NCBI GenBank assembly: GCA_016710165.1
Contig: JADJLJ010000001.1
Span: 1,674,001-1,738,000 of the forward strand
DNA from: Chitinophagaceae bacterium
Lineage (GTDB): Bacteria; Bacteroidota; Bacteroidia; Chitinophagales; Chitinophagaceae
Reading direction: 5' to 3'
Length of the DNA: 64,000 bases
The notes beneath the pieces are model-generated. The model was given only the letters and a program-made list of their open reading frames with translations. It made no database searches and was not told the DNA's origin. Shown here piece by piece: positions 51,047 through 60,400 of this stretch. The translations under genes were made by a program, and so were the position numbers. Each line of letters opens with the position of its first letter. Positions within the stretch are counted from its first letter, which is position 1.

Positions 51047-53089
51047 ATGCCTGAGAAAAAAATATTCCAGCCTTTTGTTTCTCCCCAAACCATCATGAAG
51101 GAACTGACCGTTAAGTCGATCCTGCTGGGTAGTTTATTCGGGGTGATATTCGGCGCTGCCACCGTATACCTTGCCCTCAAAGCAGGATTGACCGTGTCTG
51201 CTTCCATTCCCATTGCGGTTATTGCCATCACGCTGGGCAGGAAGTTCTTCAAAACCACGATCCTGGAGAATAATATCATTCAAACAACCGGCAGCGCAGG
51301 GGAGAGCATCGCCGCCGGCGTGGCTTTTACCTTACCCGGATTTTTGTTTCTTTCTTCGCCCGACAGCGCCTCGTATTTCAATTACCTCACCATACTGATC
51401 CTGGCCATTGTAGGTGGCATGCTGGGCACTTTACTGATGGTGCCCCTGAGAAAAGCACTGATCGTAAATGAACATGAGACCTTGCCGTATCCGGAAGGAA
51501 CCGCCTGCGGGGATGTTTTAAAGGCCGGGGAAAAAGGCGGTGATTTCGCCAAAACCGCTTTCTGGGGCCTGGGGGTCGCTTTCAGTTATGCCATTCTGCA
51601 AAAGATATTACATGTTATTGCAGAAACCCCTTTCTGGATCACAAAACAAACCAACAAATTTTTCCCGTCGGCAAAACTAAGCGGCGAGATAACCCCTGAA
51701 TATTTAGGCGTGGGTTATATCATTGGCCCACGCATTGCCGGTGTACTGGTTGCCGGCGGCGTTCTAAGCTGGCTGGTACTGATCCCGCTCCTTTCTTCTA
51801 TTGTACCTGCAGATACCATCGCCATCCAGTTGGCAAAACTGGGATACCTGGCCGATATCACAAAAGACGGCGGCAAAGGAGGATGGAATGCTGCCACCCA
51901 TACTTTTAATGATTATTCTGCGGCCATTTATTATGCCTTCATCCGCCAGATCGGTGCGGGTGCAGTTGCGGCAGGTGGTATCATTACGCTGATCAAAACA
52001 GTACCCACCATTGTAAAATCCATCAAAGGCAGTGTCAGTTCCATGAAAAATAATGCTGCTGGTGGATCCAACGGTATTTTAAGGACCGAAAGGGACCTGA
52101 GTCTAAAGATCGTAGGGCTGGGAAGCCTGGCACTTGTTGCACTTATCGCCGTATTGCCCCAGGTGCCGGGTGACAGTATATTACAGAAAATACTGATCGG
52201 GATACTGGTATTGATCTTTGGCGCATTATTCGTAACGGTCTCTTCCAGGATCGTTGGACTGATCGGTTCCTCCAATAACCCCATCAGCGGCATGACCATC
52301 GCCACGGTGATGGGAACCAGTTTGATATTCATTGCTGTAGGATGGACAGGCGAAACCTACGAACCACTGGTTTTGGTTGTTGGCGGCATGATCTGCATCG
52401 CAGCTGCCAATGCCGGTGCTACTTCGCAGGACCTGAAAAGCGGCTATATTGTCGGCGCCACACCACGTAACCAGCAAATTGCCTTGTTCGTCGGAGCCAT
52501 TGTATCCTCCATTGTTATTGGCATCACGATCAAATACCTGGATAAACCGAACAGTGAAATGATCGCACAGGGGATCAATCATGCGATCGGAACAGAAAAA
52601 TACCCGGCGCCACAAGCCACGTTGATGGCTACCCTGATCAAGGGAATCCTGTCTTTTAACTTAGACTGGCAATATGTTTTTGTAGGCGTTTTTGTGGCCG
52701 TGGTAATGGAACTGTGCGGCATCCGGTCGCTTAGCTTTGCAGTGGGTGCATACCTGCCCCTTTCCACCACATTACCCATTGCCATCGGAGGCGCCATCAA
52801 AGGGCTAGTTGACCGCAGGAAGAAAAAAGAGAATATCCCCACCGGTCCGGAAGAAGATGAACTTGGAAAAGGCAGTTTATTTGCAACCGGACTGGTTGCC
52901 GGCGGAGCTGTTGCCGGGGTTGTCATTGCTTTCATTGTGGGCAGCGACAGCGGTGAGAAGTTATTGAAATCAATAAGTATGGAAGAAAGCATAAGCAGTG
53001 GCATTGGCACCAATCTGTATTATTTACTGGGGGTGTTGTTCTTTGCGGCCATGGGATGGATCTTATATAAAACGGCCATGAAAAAATAA
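51047..53089 (+). CDS. OPT-family oligopeptide transporter
   Basis: 680 residues, about 14-16 membrane helices. The OPT features are the Gly-rich helices GSLFGVIFGAATVYLALKAG and TIMGTSLIFIAVGWTGETYE-type segments and the NEHETLPYPEGTACGDVLKA loop. This family carries oligopeptides or peptide-derived siderophores. It lies between two POT genes and ends before a second terminator, so the three transporters are neighbours with separate terminators rather than one operon. Confidence 0.92.
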   Translation: MPEKKIFQPFVSPQTIMKELTVKSILLGSLFGVIFGAATVYLALKAGLTVSASIPIAVIAITLGRKFFKTTILENNIIQTTGSAGESIAAGVAFTLPGFLFLSSPDSASYFNYLTILILAIVGGMLGTLLMVPLRKALIVNEHETLPYPEGTACGDVLKAGEKGGDFAKTAFWGLGVAFSYAILQKILHVIAETPFWITKQTNKFFPSAKLSGEITPEYLGVGYIIGPRIAGVLVAGGVLSWLVLIPLLSSIVPADTIAIQLAKLGYLADITKDGGKGGWNAATHTFNDYSAAIYYAFIRQIGAGAVAAGGIITLIKTVPTIVKSIKGSVSSMKNNAAGGSNGILRTERDLSLKIVGLGSLALVALIAVLPQVPGDSILQKILIGILVLIFGALFVTVSSRIVGLIGSSNNPISGMTIATVMGTSLIFIAVGWTGETYEPLVLVVGGMICIAAANAGATSQDLKSGYIVGATPRNQQIALFVGAIVSSIVIGITIKYLDKPNSEMIAQGINHAIGTEKYPAPQATLMATLIKGILSFNLDWQYVFVGVFVAVVMELCGIRSLSFAVGAYLPLSTTLPIAIGGAIKGLVDRRKKKENIPTGPEEDELGKGSLFATGLVAGGAVAGVVIAFIVGSDSGEKLLKSISMEESISSGIGTNLYYLLGVLFFAAMGWILYKTAMKK

Positions 53090-53112
53090 ACAACCCGTTC
53101 AAATCTTATTAA

Positions 53113-53136
53113 GGCGATCTGACCATCGCCTTTTTT
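53113..53136 (+). terminator. Terminator after the OPT gene
   Basis: Stem GGCGAT (53113-53118) / ATCGCC (53125-53130) followed by TTTTTT. Its 3' side resembles the terminator at 50988. Confidence 0.72.
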
Positions 53137-53163
53137 ATTTATCTTGAAAATAAAAATCACCGC

Positions 53164-54801
53164 ATGAGCCAGCCAGCTAAACACCCCAAAGCCCTTCCCT
53201 ATTTATTTTTCTCCGAAATGTGGGAACGTTTTGGTTATTACCTGATGATCGGTATTTTTTTATTGTACCTGAAAAATGTGGAGCATGGTTTTGCCATGAC
53301 CAACACCGAAGCTTCTGATCTCTACGGCACGTTCATTGCCCTGGTCTTTCTTACGCCCTTCATCGGGGGCCTGCTGGCCGACCGGTATTTTGGTTACCGC
53401 CGGTCCATCATTGCGGGCGGGCTGATGATGGGCGCCGGTTACTGCCTGATGGCTGTGCACAGTTTACCCATGCTCTATTTATCCATGACCCTGGTCATCG
53501 TCGGCAATGGTTTCTTCAAACCCAATATATCCACCCTGCTTGGTAATTTATATTCCACGCCCGCATTTGAAAAAAGAAAAGATGAAGGGTACAATATCTT
53601 TTACATGGGCATCAATATCGGTGCATTCATCTGTAATTTTTTCAGCACGGCCATCATCATCATCTGGGGCTGGAAATATGCTTTTGTTGCCGCAGGCATC
53701 GGCATGTTCCTGGGGGTGATCATTTTCATGGCCGGCACCAGGCATTATGCATCCGGCGATGTGAAAAAGCCCATGACAAAAGAAGACATGCCCTTTTCAA
53801 GGATCGTTCTTACGATCTTATTCCCTTCCGTTATTGCAGGCATATTGGGCTGGATGATCCCCGGTAATATTTTCCAGTCAGACAGCAATGATGCATTCAT
53901 TTTCGCCTGCATCCCGGTGATCTATTTTTATTCATCCCTTTACTTCCGTGCCGAAAAATCAGAGAAGCGGCCCATTGCTGCACTGCTTGCAATTTTTGCT
54001 GCGGTGGTCTTATTCTGGGCCGTGTTTAAACAGAACGGAAGTGCTCTTACCATCTGGGCAGATAATTATACCAACCGGCATGTGACCGGTGAGGCGGCGG
54101 AAGTATTTAATGCGGTGAAGCTGGCGGAGAAAAAAGAGTTTAAAAAAGACTCTGTGGTACTGTACGATAACCAGTTCAGGATACAGAAAAAGAACGGGGT
54201 GGTTTTAAAGGAATATGATTACCCGCCTTATTTTAAAAATGTAAGACCGGAAGAACTGCCCGCAGCCAATAGCCAGGCCACCCTTTGGTCAACACCCCTG
54301 ACGCAGTCCATAAACCCCGGCTGGGTGATCCTTCTAACACCGCTGGTCATTGCCTTCTTTGCTTATTTAAGAAGGAACGGTAAAGAACCATCTACGCCAA
54401 CCAAGATCGCATTTGGTTTATTGCTCTCTGCCTTATCAGTATTGGTCATGGTGGGAGCGGTCTATGTATCGGGCAATGGAGCAGAAAAAGCCAGTGTATG
54501 GTGGTTAATAGGCACCTATGGTGTTATAACGATCGGCGAATTGCTGTTGAGCCCGATGGGATTGTCCATCGTTTCAAAACTCAGCCCCGTCCGCATCACT
54601 TCATTGATGATGGGCGGATGGTTCCTGGCAACCTCCATTGGCAATAAACTGTCCGGCCTGCTGGCCACCCTTTGGGATGGGTATGAGAACAAGGCAAATT
54701 TCTTCTGGGTGAATTTCATCCTGCTGATGATCGCCACCTTTATCCTTTTTGCCATGCTGAAATGGCTTAACCGCATCATGAAGGAAAAGGGGGTGAACTG
54801 A
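53164..54801 (+). CDS. Second POT-family peptide transporter
   Basis: 545 residues. FSEMWERFGYYLMIGIFLLY carries the ExxERFxYY motif, and FYMGINIGAFICNFFSTAII follows, as in the first POT protein. The two POT paralogues differ in the large loop (here KLAEKKEFKKDSVVLYDNQF), so they may have different peptide preference. A promoter-like TTATTTATCTTG precedes it, after the OPT terminator. It is the last transporter of the cluster. Confidence 0.92.
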   Translation: MSQPAKHPKALPYLFFSEMWERFGYYLMIGIFLLYLKNVEHGFAMTNTEASDLYGTFIALVFLTPFIGGLLADRYFGYRRSIIAGGLMMGAGYCLMAVHSLPMLYLSMTLVIVGNGFFKPNISTLLGNLYSTPAFEKRKDEGYNIFYMGINIGAFICNFFSTAIIIIWGWKYAFVAAGIGMFLGVIIFMAGTRHYASGDVKKPMTKEDMPFSRIVLTILFPSVIAGILGWMIPGNIFQSDSNDAFIFACIPVIYFYSSLYFRAEKSEKRPIAALLAIFAAVVLFWAVFKQNGSALTIWADNYTNRHVTGEAAEVFNAVKLAEKKEFKKDSVVLYDNQFRIQKKNGVVLKEYDYPPYFKNVRPEELPAANSQATLWSTPLTQSINPGWVILLTPLVIAFFAYLRRNGKEPSTPTKIAFGLLLSALSVLVMVGAVYVSGNGAEKASVWWLIGTYGVITIGELLLSPMGLSIVSKLSPVRITSLMMGGWFLATSIGNKLSGLLATLWDGYENKANFFWVNFILLMIATFILFAMLKWLNRIMKEKGVN

Positions 54802-55130
54802 TCCTGTTCATTTCACCGCATGGTTTTCCCGGTATTTGTTACCGGTCCGGCACCGGCAATAAACTGTTCCTGCCCCCAAATGCAGGCTGCATAATACCGC
54901 CCGGGTAGTGTCCTATTTTGAATATTTTGTGACCTGTCATGCTGAGCCTGCCTGCCGGCAGGCAGGCTCAGCATGACAATCATTCAAAATAGGACACCAC
55001 CATCGCCCGGCAATACTATAAAATACCCGGTTTAATCCTTAACTTACAGTATCGGCATACTGCATCAGAAAACACTTCCCTCAATTTATCCTCTGTACCC
55101 AATTGTTGTCTGGCATAATAAAAAGTTTTT
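54802..55130. other. 329-bp intergenic region with nested palindrome
   Basis: The spacer between the second POT gene and the sensor kinase. It contains the nested palindrome at 54908-54997 and little else: no open frame with good context, no tRNA fold and no clear TAnnTTTG box near the kinase gene. Confidence 0.5.
54908..54997. repeat. Nested inverted repeat: 16-bp arms around a 44-bp perfect palindrome
   Basis: Outer arms GTGTCCTATTTTGAAT (54908-54923) and ATTCAAAATAGGACAC (54982-54997) are exact complements. Between them 54935-54978 is a 44-bp perfect palindrome centred on TGCC/GGCA, containing GTCATGCTGAGCCTGCC. The size and structure suggest a REP/MITE-like element. Confidence 0.7.
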
Positions 55131-57782
55131 ATGAAGCTGAAGATCACAACCGATAGTATACTGGTAGCCACCATTATTTTACTGCTGCTGTCTGTAGCCA
55201 CCCTGGTAGCCATTTCCATTTCGGAATCGAAGCAAGTGGATAATACAGCTAAAATGGTGGCCCATACCAATGAAGTGATTATGCATGCCGAAAGCCTGTT
55301 ATCTTCCGTAAAAGACAATGAATCCGGTTCCAGGGGTTATGTACTTACCGGCCAGGGAGCCTTTCTTGAACAGGTTGAAAGATCAAAAAAACGTACCCTG
55401 GAAGAACTGCAGGTGCTCAGGGAACTGACTGCCGGTAATCCGGCACAACAGAAAATGGTCGACTCCCTTTCTGTTCACATCAACAACCGCGTTGCTTTCT
55501 CTGATAATAATATACGTACGTATGACCAGCAGGGTGCAGCAACAGCGATGGAGATCGTGCGGTCAGGCAGGGGGCGCATCATATCAGAACAGGCAAGGCG
55601 TGTAATTGATACGATCCTGTCGGCGGAAAATGAATTGCTGCTTCAGCGTAAGGAAGAAAATGAACATAAGGCAAGAAATTTAACCGGCATACTCAGTACG
55701 GGAGTGATCGGCATCCTGCTGCTGCTGGGTGTTTTTATACAGAAGATACGTACCGATTACAGCGAAAAAAGAAAGGCCGCCGCCAAACTGGCAAGGCTTA
55801 ATGAAGAACTGGAAGAACGGGTACAACAACGAACGAATGACCTGGCAAGGTCACAAAAGGTTTTATCCCAGACCTTTGAACGCATCACCGATGCTTTCCT
55901 GGCGCTCGACCGGAACTGGTGCTTTACCTATGTAAATAAGGCCGCCTGCGACCTGACCCGGCGAAACCCGGAATCACTCATCGGGAAAAATATATGGGAG
56001 GAGTTTCCCGAAGCCGTTGGCTCCGATACCTACAGGGTTTTTCACAAAGCCATGCAGGAACAGCGGTATATGTACAATGAAGATTACTTTGAACCCCTGC
56101 TGCTCTGGCATGAGAATTATATTTATCCTTCCCCGGAAGGCATCTCCGTTTTCATTAAAGACATCTCCGAAAGAAAAAAAGCAGATGAAAAGATAGAAAA
56201 GGCAAACCGGCTTTATTTCTTCATCAGCCAGGTGAACCAGATGATTGTTCGCACTACGGATGTAGAAACCCTTTTTAAGGAAGCCTGCCGTATTGCGGTA
56301 GAGCTTGGGAAATTTTCGATGGCCTGGATCGGGATGGTGGATGAAGCATCACAAACTGTGATCCCCGTTGTTCATGCGGGTGAAGACCAGCAATATTTTT
56401 CTGAAATTACACCCATATCCATTAAAGCCGTGCCCGAAGGCATGGGGCCAACAGGCAGTGCGATCCGGGAAGGAAAATACCATATCTGCAACGATATTGA
56501 AAGCGATCCGCAAATGATCCCCTGGAAAGAAGCAGCCCTGGACAGGGGGTACCGGTCTTCCATGGCCCTGCCCATCATTAAGTTTGGAAAAGTGGTTGGC
56601 GCTTTTTCTTTCTATGCCCCGGTAAAGGATTTTTTTGATGAGACCGAGATTGCCCTGCTGGAAGAAGCGACCGGTGATGTTTCCTTTGCCCTGGAGGTAC
56701 TTGAAAAGGAAGACATGCGTAAAAAAGCTGAGCAGGCCGTATTGGAAAGTGAACGGCGTTACCATACGCTGGCCGAAGTATCACCGGTAGGAATTTTTCA
56801 TACCGATGCAGCAGGACTAACAACCTATGTCAACCCGCGCTGGTGCCGGATTTCCGGTTTGTCTTATGAAGAGGCCATGGGCAATGGCTGGTTCAAAGCG
56901 GTTCATGAAGAGGACAAGATGAAAGTGAAAGAAGAGTGGGAAAAAGCCACCCAACAGAAAGATGTCTCCTTTTCTGAATACCGTTTTGTACGCCCCGATG
57001 GAACCAACGCATGGGTGATCGGGCAGGCCATCCCCGAAAGGGATGCGGATGACCGGGTGGTGGGCTATGTTGGTACCATAACAGATATTACCGAACGAAA
57101 AAAGGCAGAAGAAGCCATACAGCAGACATCAGGGCAGTTGCGCCTGCTAACAGCCCACCTGCTCAACATACGGGAAGAAGAAAGAAGAAGGATCGGCCGT
57201 GAAATACACGACGAACTGGGCCAGCAGCTTACCGCCATTAAAATGGATGTGACATGGATAGATAAAAAAATAACCCCGGAGAATGAAGCCATCAAAACGA
57301 AATTAAAAAATGTGATCGCACTCCTGAATGGAGGTAACCAGTCCATCCGCAGAATATTGAATGAATTAAGGCCGGTCATCCTGGACGAGTATGGTTTACC
57401 CGAAGCCCTGAAATGGCAGGCTGAACAATTCACCAAAAATACCGGTATACCGGTTGAGTTCAGGGCCGGTGAAACACAGATCAAAGTGATGGAAGATATT
57501 GCCACCTGTGTTTTCAGGGTTTACCAGGAAGCCCTTACCAATATCACCCGGTATGCCCGGGCCGGCAAAGTGCTTACTTCACTGAATATTGAAAACAACA
57601 ACGTTATCTTATCGGTGGAAGATGACGGAGCAGGATTTGATACGGAATCAGTGAAGGACAGGAGGTCGTTCGGTATCCTGGGTATGAAAGAGCGGGTTCA
57701 TTCACTCGATGGGAGTTTTGAGCTTTTCAGCACCCCCGGAAAAGGAACAAGACTAAAAATCAGTTTACCTTTAACCCGTTAA
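55131..57782 (+). CDS. Hybrid-free membrane sensor histidine kinase with CHASE3, PAS, GAF and HisKA_3 domains
   Basis: 883 residues. Order: membrane helix (LVATIILLLLSVATLVAISI), CHASE3-type periplasmic helical domain (NESGSRGYVLTGQGAFLEQV), second membrane helix (LSTGVIGILLLLGVFI), coiled coil, PAS (ITDAFLALDRNWCFTYVNKA), GAF (LGKFSMAWIGMVDE to FDETEIALLEEATGD), a second PAS (VSPVGIFHTDAAGLTTYVNP), then the HisKA_3 dimerisation domain with REIHDELGQQLTAIKMDV and a HATPase (VEDDGAGFDTESV). The partner is the NarL-type regulator directly downstream (20 bases). The periplasmic signal is unknown. Start ATG 55131 gives the first membrane helix. Confidence 0.92.
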   Translation: MKLKITTDSILVATIILLLLSVATLVAISISESKQVDNTAKMVAHTNEVIMHAESLLSSVKDNESGSRGYVLTGQGAFLEQVERSKKRTLEELQVLRELTAGNPAQQKMVDSLSVHINNRVAFSDNNIRTYDQQGAATAMEIVRSGRGRIISEQARRVIDTILSAENELLLQRKEENEHKARNLTGILSTGVIGILLLLGVFIQKIRTDYSEKRKAAAKLARLNEELEERVQQRTNDLARSQKVLSQTFERITDAFLALDRNWCFTYVNKAACDLTRRNPESLIGKNIWEEFPEAVGSDTYRVFHKAMQEQRYMYNEDYFEPLLLWHENYIYPSPEGISVFIKDISERKKADEKIEKANRLYFFISQVNQMIVRTTDVETLFKEACRIAVELGKFSMAWIGMVDEASQTVIPVVHAGEDQQYFSEITPISIKAVPEGMGPTGSAIREGKYHICNDIESDPQMIPWKEAALDRGYRSSMALPIIKFGKVVGAFSFYAPVKDFFDETEIALLEEATGDVSFALEVLEKEDMRKKAEQAVLESERRYHTLAEVSPVGIFHTDAAGLTTYVNPRWCRISGLSYEEAMGNGWFKAVHEEDKMKVKEEWEKATQQKDVSFSEYRFVRPDGTNAWVIGQAIPERDADDRVVGYVGTITDITERKKAEEAIQQTSGQLRLLTAHLLNIREEERRRIGREIHDELGQQLTAIKMDVTWIDKKITPENEAIKTKLKNVIALLNGGNQSIRRILNELRPVILDEYGLPEALKWQAEQFTKNTGIPVEFRAGETQIKVMEDIATCVFRVYQEALTNITRYARAGKVLTSLNIENNNVILSVEDDGAGFDTESVKDRRSFGILGMKERVHSLDGSFELFSTPGKGTRLKISLPLTR

Positions 57783-57801
57783 ATATTCAGCAACTTTTTA
57801 C

Positions 57802-58443
57802 ATGCAGATCAAACGCATCATACTGGCAGACGATCACAGTTTTATCCGCCTTGGGTTGATACAGATATTGAAGGATGAATACCCGAATGCAGAAATAAAA
57901 CAGGTCAGCGATGCAGAGTCACTTATCCGGGAAGTATCCCTGCACGAATGGGACCTGGTAATATCAGACCTGGATATGCCGGGCCGCAGCGGACTGGAAG
58001 CGCTGGAACAGATAAAAATACTCAACCCAACCCTGCCTGTTCTTATCCTCAGCATTTACCCCGAAGACCTTTATGCCGTGAGGGTACTAAAGGCAGGGGC
58101 CGCCGGGTACCTCAATAAGAATTCTGCACCGGAAGAACTGATCATTGCCATACAGCGTATTGCAATGGGGAAAAAATACATCACCCCCGAGATCGCCGAA
58201 AAATTCCTTTACACCGACCCGGAAAAAAAACCGCATGAATTGCTTTCAAACCGGGAATTTGAGGTTTTTAAACTGCTGGCCTCCGGCAAGACCGTAAGCC
58301 AGGTTGCTGAAATGCTTTCTGTAGCCTTAACTACCGTGAGTACGCACCGCAGCAGGATCATGGAAAAACTACACCTGAATACCAACTCAGATCTTACCCG
58401 GTACGCCATCGCTCACCACATCATCTCCGATATAAGCATGTAG
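57802..58443 (+). CDS. NarL/LuxR-family response regulator
   Basis: 213 residues. Receiver with ILADDHSFIRLGLIQILKDE, phospho-Asp in WDLVISDLDMPGRSG, Lys in AAGYLNKNSAPEELI; the LuxR-type HTH is LSNREFEVFKLLASGKTVSQ with VALTTVSTHRSRIMEKLHL. It is the partner of the kinase 20 bases upstream and should bind DNA as a dimer. Complete. Confidence 0.94.
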   Translation: MQIKRIILADDHSFIRLGLIQILKDEYPNAEIKQVSDAESLIREVSLHEWDLVISDLDMPGRSGLEALEQIKILNPTLPVLILSIYPEDLYAVRVLKAGAAGYLNKNSAPEELIIAIQRIAMGKKYITPEIAEKFLYTDPEKKPHELLSNREFEVFKLLASGKTVSQVAEMLSVALTTVSTHRSRIMEKLHLNTNSDLTRYAIAHHIISDISM

Positions 58444-58572
58444 CTGAAACAGTATGACAGTAGTGGTATTACTACAGTCGCTTTTATGATCTTTCTACCC
58501 GGGTTAAACCGCTGCTGCTATAGTATTACTGGTAATCCTGGCGGTTCTTCGCACTGCGAAAAAAAGCATTAC

Positions 58573-58953
58573 ATGAGAATTTTGATCGTTGACAGTTCGG
58601 CCTGGATACCTGACCGGATCGCTAACCTGCTTACCGAGACCCCGCTGAAAAAGACCTTATATAAAGCCCTGTCCCATAAAGAGGCCCTTGAATCATTTTA
58701 TGAATCCGTACCGGATGTGGTGATACTCGACAAAAGCCTGCCCAATAATGGTTCCATCGCCCTTTTGAAGGAAATAAAATCAGTAAAAAAACATACGGTG
58801 GTCATCGTGCTGTCCCTGCATGTTGACCAGAACACGGAACAACAATGCAAAGGGGCAGGTGCTGATTTTTTTTTGGATAAATACAATGAGTTTGAAAAAT
58901 TACCGGAGATCATTGATGATGTTGCCGGGGCAGTAAACAGTAAAGACATATAA
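58573..58953 (+). CDS. Single-domain response regulator (receiver only)
   Basis: 126 residues from ATG 58573; the longer frame from 58486 has no conserved leader. Receiver fold: MRILIVDSSAWIPDRIANLL (only one acidic residue where two are usual), phospho-Asp in DVVILDKSLPNNGSI, Ser in VIVLSLHVDQ, and Lys in FFLDKYNEFEKL. The loss of one acid in the pocket may weaken Mg2+ binding. No output domain, so it may feed a phosphorelay or bind a target protein. It follows the kinase-regulator pair on the same strand after 130 bases. Confidence 0.8.
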   Translation: MRILIVDSSAWIPDRIANLLTETPLKKTLYKALSHKEALESFYESVPDVVILDKSLPNNGSIALLKEIKSVKKHTVVIVLSLHVDQNTEQQCKGAGADFFLDKYNEFEKLPEIIDDVAGAVNSKDI

Positions 58954-59121
58954 GAAAAACCAGGAACAGGAAAATACACAAACAGTTAAACCAACCGTTG
59001 GCAGGGATTGGCAGGAAGGGCGTTTTGCTGTTTGTGTTGTTTTCCTTGCTTCTTACTACAGCTACTGCACAGGAAAAGTCCGGCATACCGGTGGAAAACG
59101 ATGCTGCCCTTCCGCTGGTCC

Positions 59122-60315
59122 TTAAATAAAATCCAGGTGGTTGTACTGCCTGCCCAATATCAGTTTATCATCTGCCCCCAGCCACCTGTTCAATACGGTT
59201 GCATAAACCTCTTTAAAGTCAACTTTGTGTTTCAGGTCACCCTCGTTCAGATCGGCCAGGTCGGGCATGGCATTTAAAACACCCTTTCCTTTCAGCCCAC
59301 CGCTTATTAAGAACATATTGTTGGCTGTACCATGATCGGTACCATTGCTTGCATTTTGCGATACCCGCCTGCCAAACTCACTGAAGGTCATCATCAGCAC
59401 ATCCTCAAACCGGTTATTCTTTTTAAGATCGGCCGTGAATGCCTTTACTGCTTCATTCAGTTCGGTGAATAGCCTGGTTTGCTGGTTATCCTGGTTCACA
59501 TGCGTATCAAAACTGCCCAGGCTTACATAATACACTTTGGTGTTTATATCTGAAAAGATCAGGGATGCAATTGTTTTCAGGTCCTTACCTAATTCAGAAT
59601 TGGGATAGGTTTGACTGGTAGGGTGTACCCTGCTTTGCCGGTAGATATACTCGGCGCTGCTCAGCGTTTCACTCATTGTTTTGTATAAATAATCCACATT
59701 TTCTTCGCTGTGCCGGTGATCGCTGTTTACATCTTTCATGAACCCGCCATTGCTTATATTATACAGTCTCCCGGGGTCTTTAAATGCAAGTCCTTTATTT
59801 TCTTCTCCTTTCAGCGCCAGGCTGAGTACATCATCTATCTCTACTGCCTGTGTAGGCTTGTCGCATCCTTTGCACTGGGCATCCAGGTAGCGGCCCAGCC
59901 ACCCGGTGTTCACATACTCATTGCTGTTGCTTGCACTCTGCCAGATATCCATGCTCCTGAAATGAGAGCGGTCGGGGTTGGGATAACCGACACTGTTGAT
60001 GATCGCCAGGCTTCCATCGTCATACAATCCCTTCAATGATCCCAGGGCCGGGTTCAGGCCGGTCTCATCAGTCAGCAGCAGGGCCTTGTCTTTGGCAATA
60101 CCCAGCCGTGGCCGCTCCCGGTAATAGATATCATTCCGCACCGGTATCACCGTGTTCAATCCATCATTGCCCCCGCTGAACTGGATAACCACCACCACTT
60201 TATTTCCCGGCGGCACCATCACCGGTCTTTCAAACGCCTTTAAAAACTTCGGCAGCATGAATGATGCGGTGGCCAACGAACCAACCTGAATGAACTCTTT
60301 TCTTTTTATGAGCAT
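59122..60315 (-). CDS. DUF1501 family exported protein
   Basis: 397 residues. A Tat-like signal (MLIKRKEFIQVGSLATASFM) and the DUF1501 blocks VVVIQFSGGNDGLNTVIPVR, DRSHFRSMDIWQSAS, DTHVNQDNQQTRLFTELNEA and MMTFSEFGRRVSQNASNGTD with HGTANNMFLISGG. These show a sulfatase/phosphatase-like alkaline-phosphatase superfamily core. DUF1501 proteins are usually encoded with a DUF1800 partner, as here: DUF1800 lies 85 bases upstream on the same strand. Function unknown. The spacer holds an inverted AATTAAGAATG word cluster. Confidence 0.9.
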   Translation of the reverse strand: MLIKRKEFIQVGSLATASFMLPKFLKAFERPVMVPPGNKVVVVIQFSGGNDGLNTVIPVRNDIYYRERPRLGIAKDKALLLTDETGLNPALGSLKGLYDDGSLAIINSVGYPNPDRSHFRSMDIWQSASNSNEYVNTGWLGRYLDAQCKGCDKPTQAVEIDDVLSLALKGEENKGLAFKDPGRLYNISNGGFMKDVNSDHRHSEENVDYLYKTMSETLSSAEYIYRQSRVHPTSQTYPNSELGKDLKTIASLIFSDINTKVYYVSLGSFDTHVNQDNQQTRLFTELNEAVKAFTADLKKNNRFEDVLMMTFSEFGRRVSQNASNGTDHGTANNMFLISGGLKGKGVLNAMPDLADLNEGDLKHKVDFKEVYATVLNRWLGADDKLILGRQYNHLDFI

Positions 60316-60322
60316 AACAAAT

Positions 60323-60398
60323 AAATTAAAAATGAAGAATTAAGAATGAAAAATGTTTCAGGTCACCAGCAATTTTTAATTTTTCATTCTTAATTTCT
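60323..60398. repeat. AATTAAGAATG inverted cluster between DUF1501 and DUF1800 genes
   Basis: Left arm 60323-60355 (AAATTAAAAATGAAGAATTA then AGAATGAAAAATG) and right arm 60370-60398 (CAATTTTTAATTTTTCATTC and more) share about 18 consecutive complementary bases. It fills the spacer of an operon. Confidence 0.6.
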
Positions 60399-60400
60399 AA

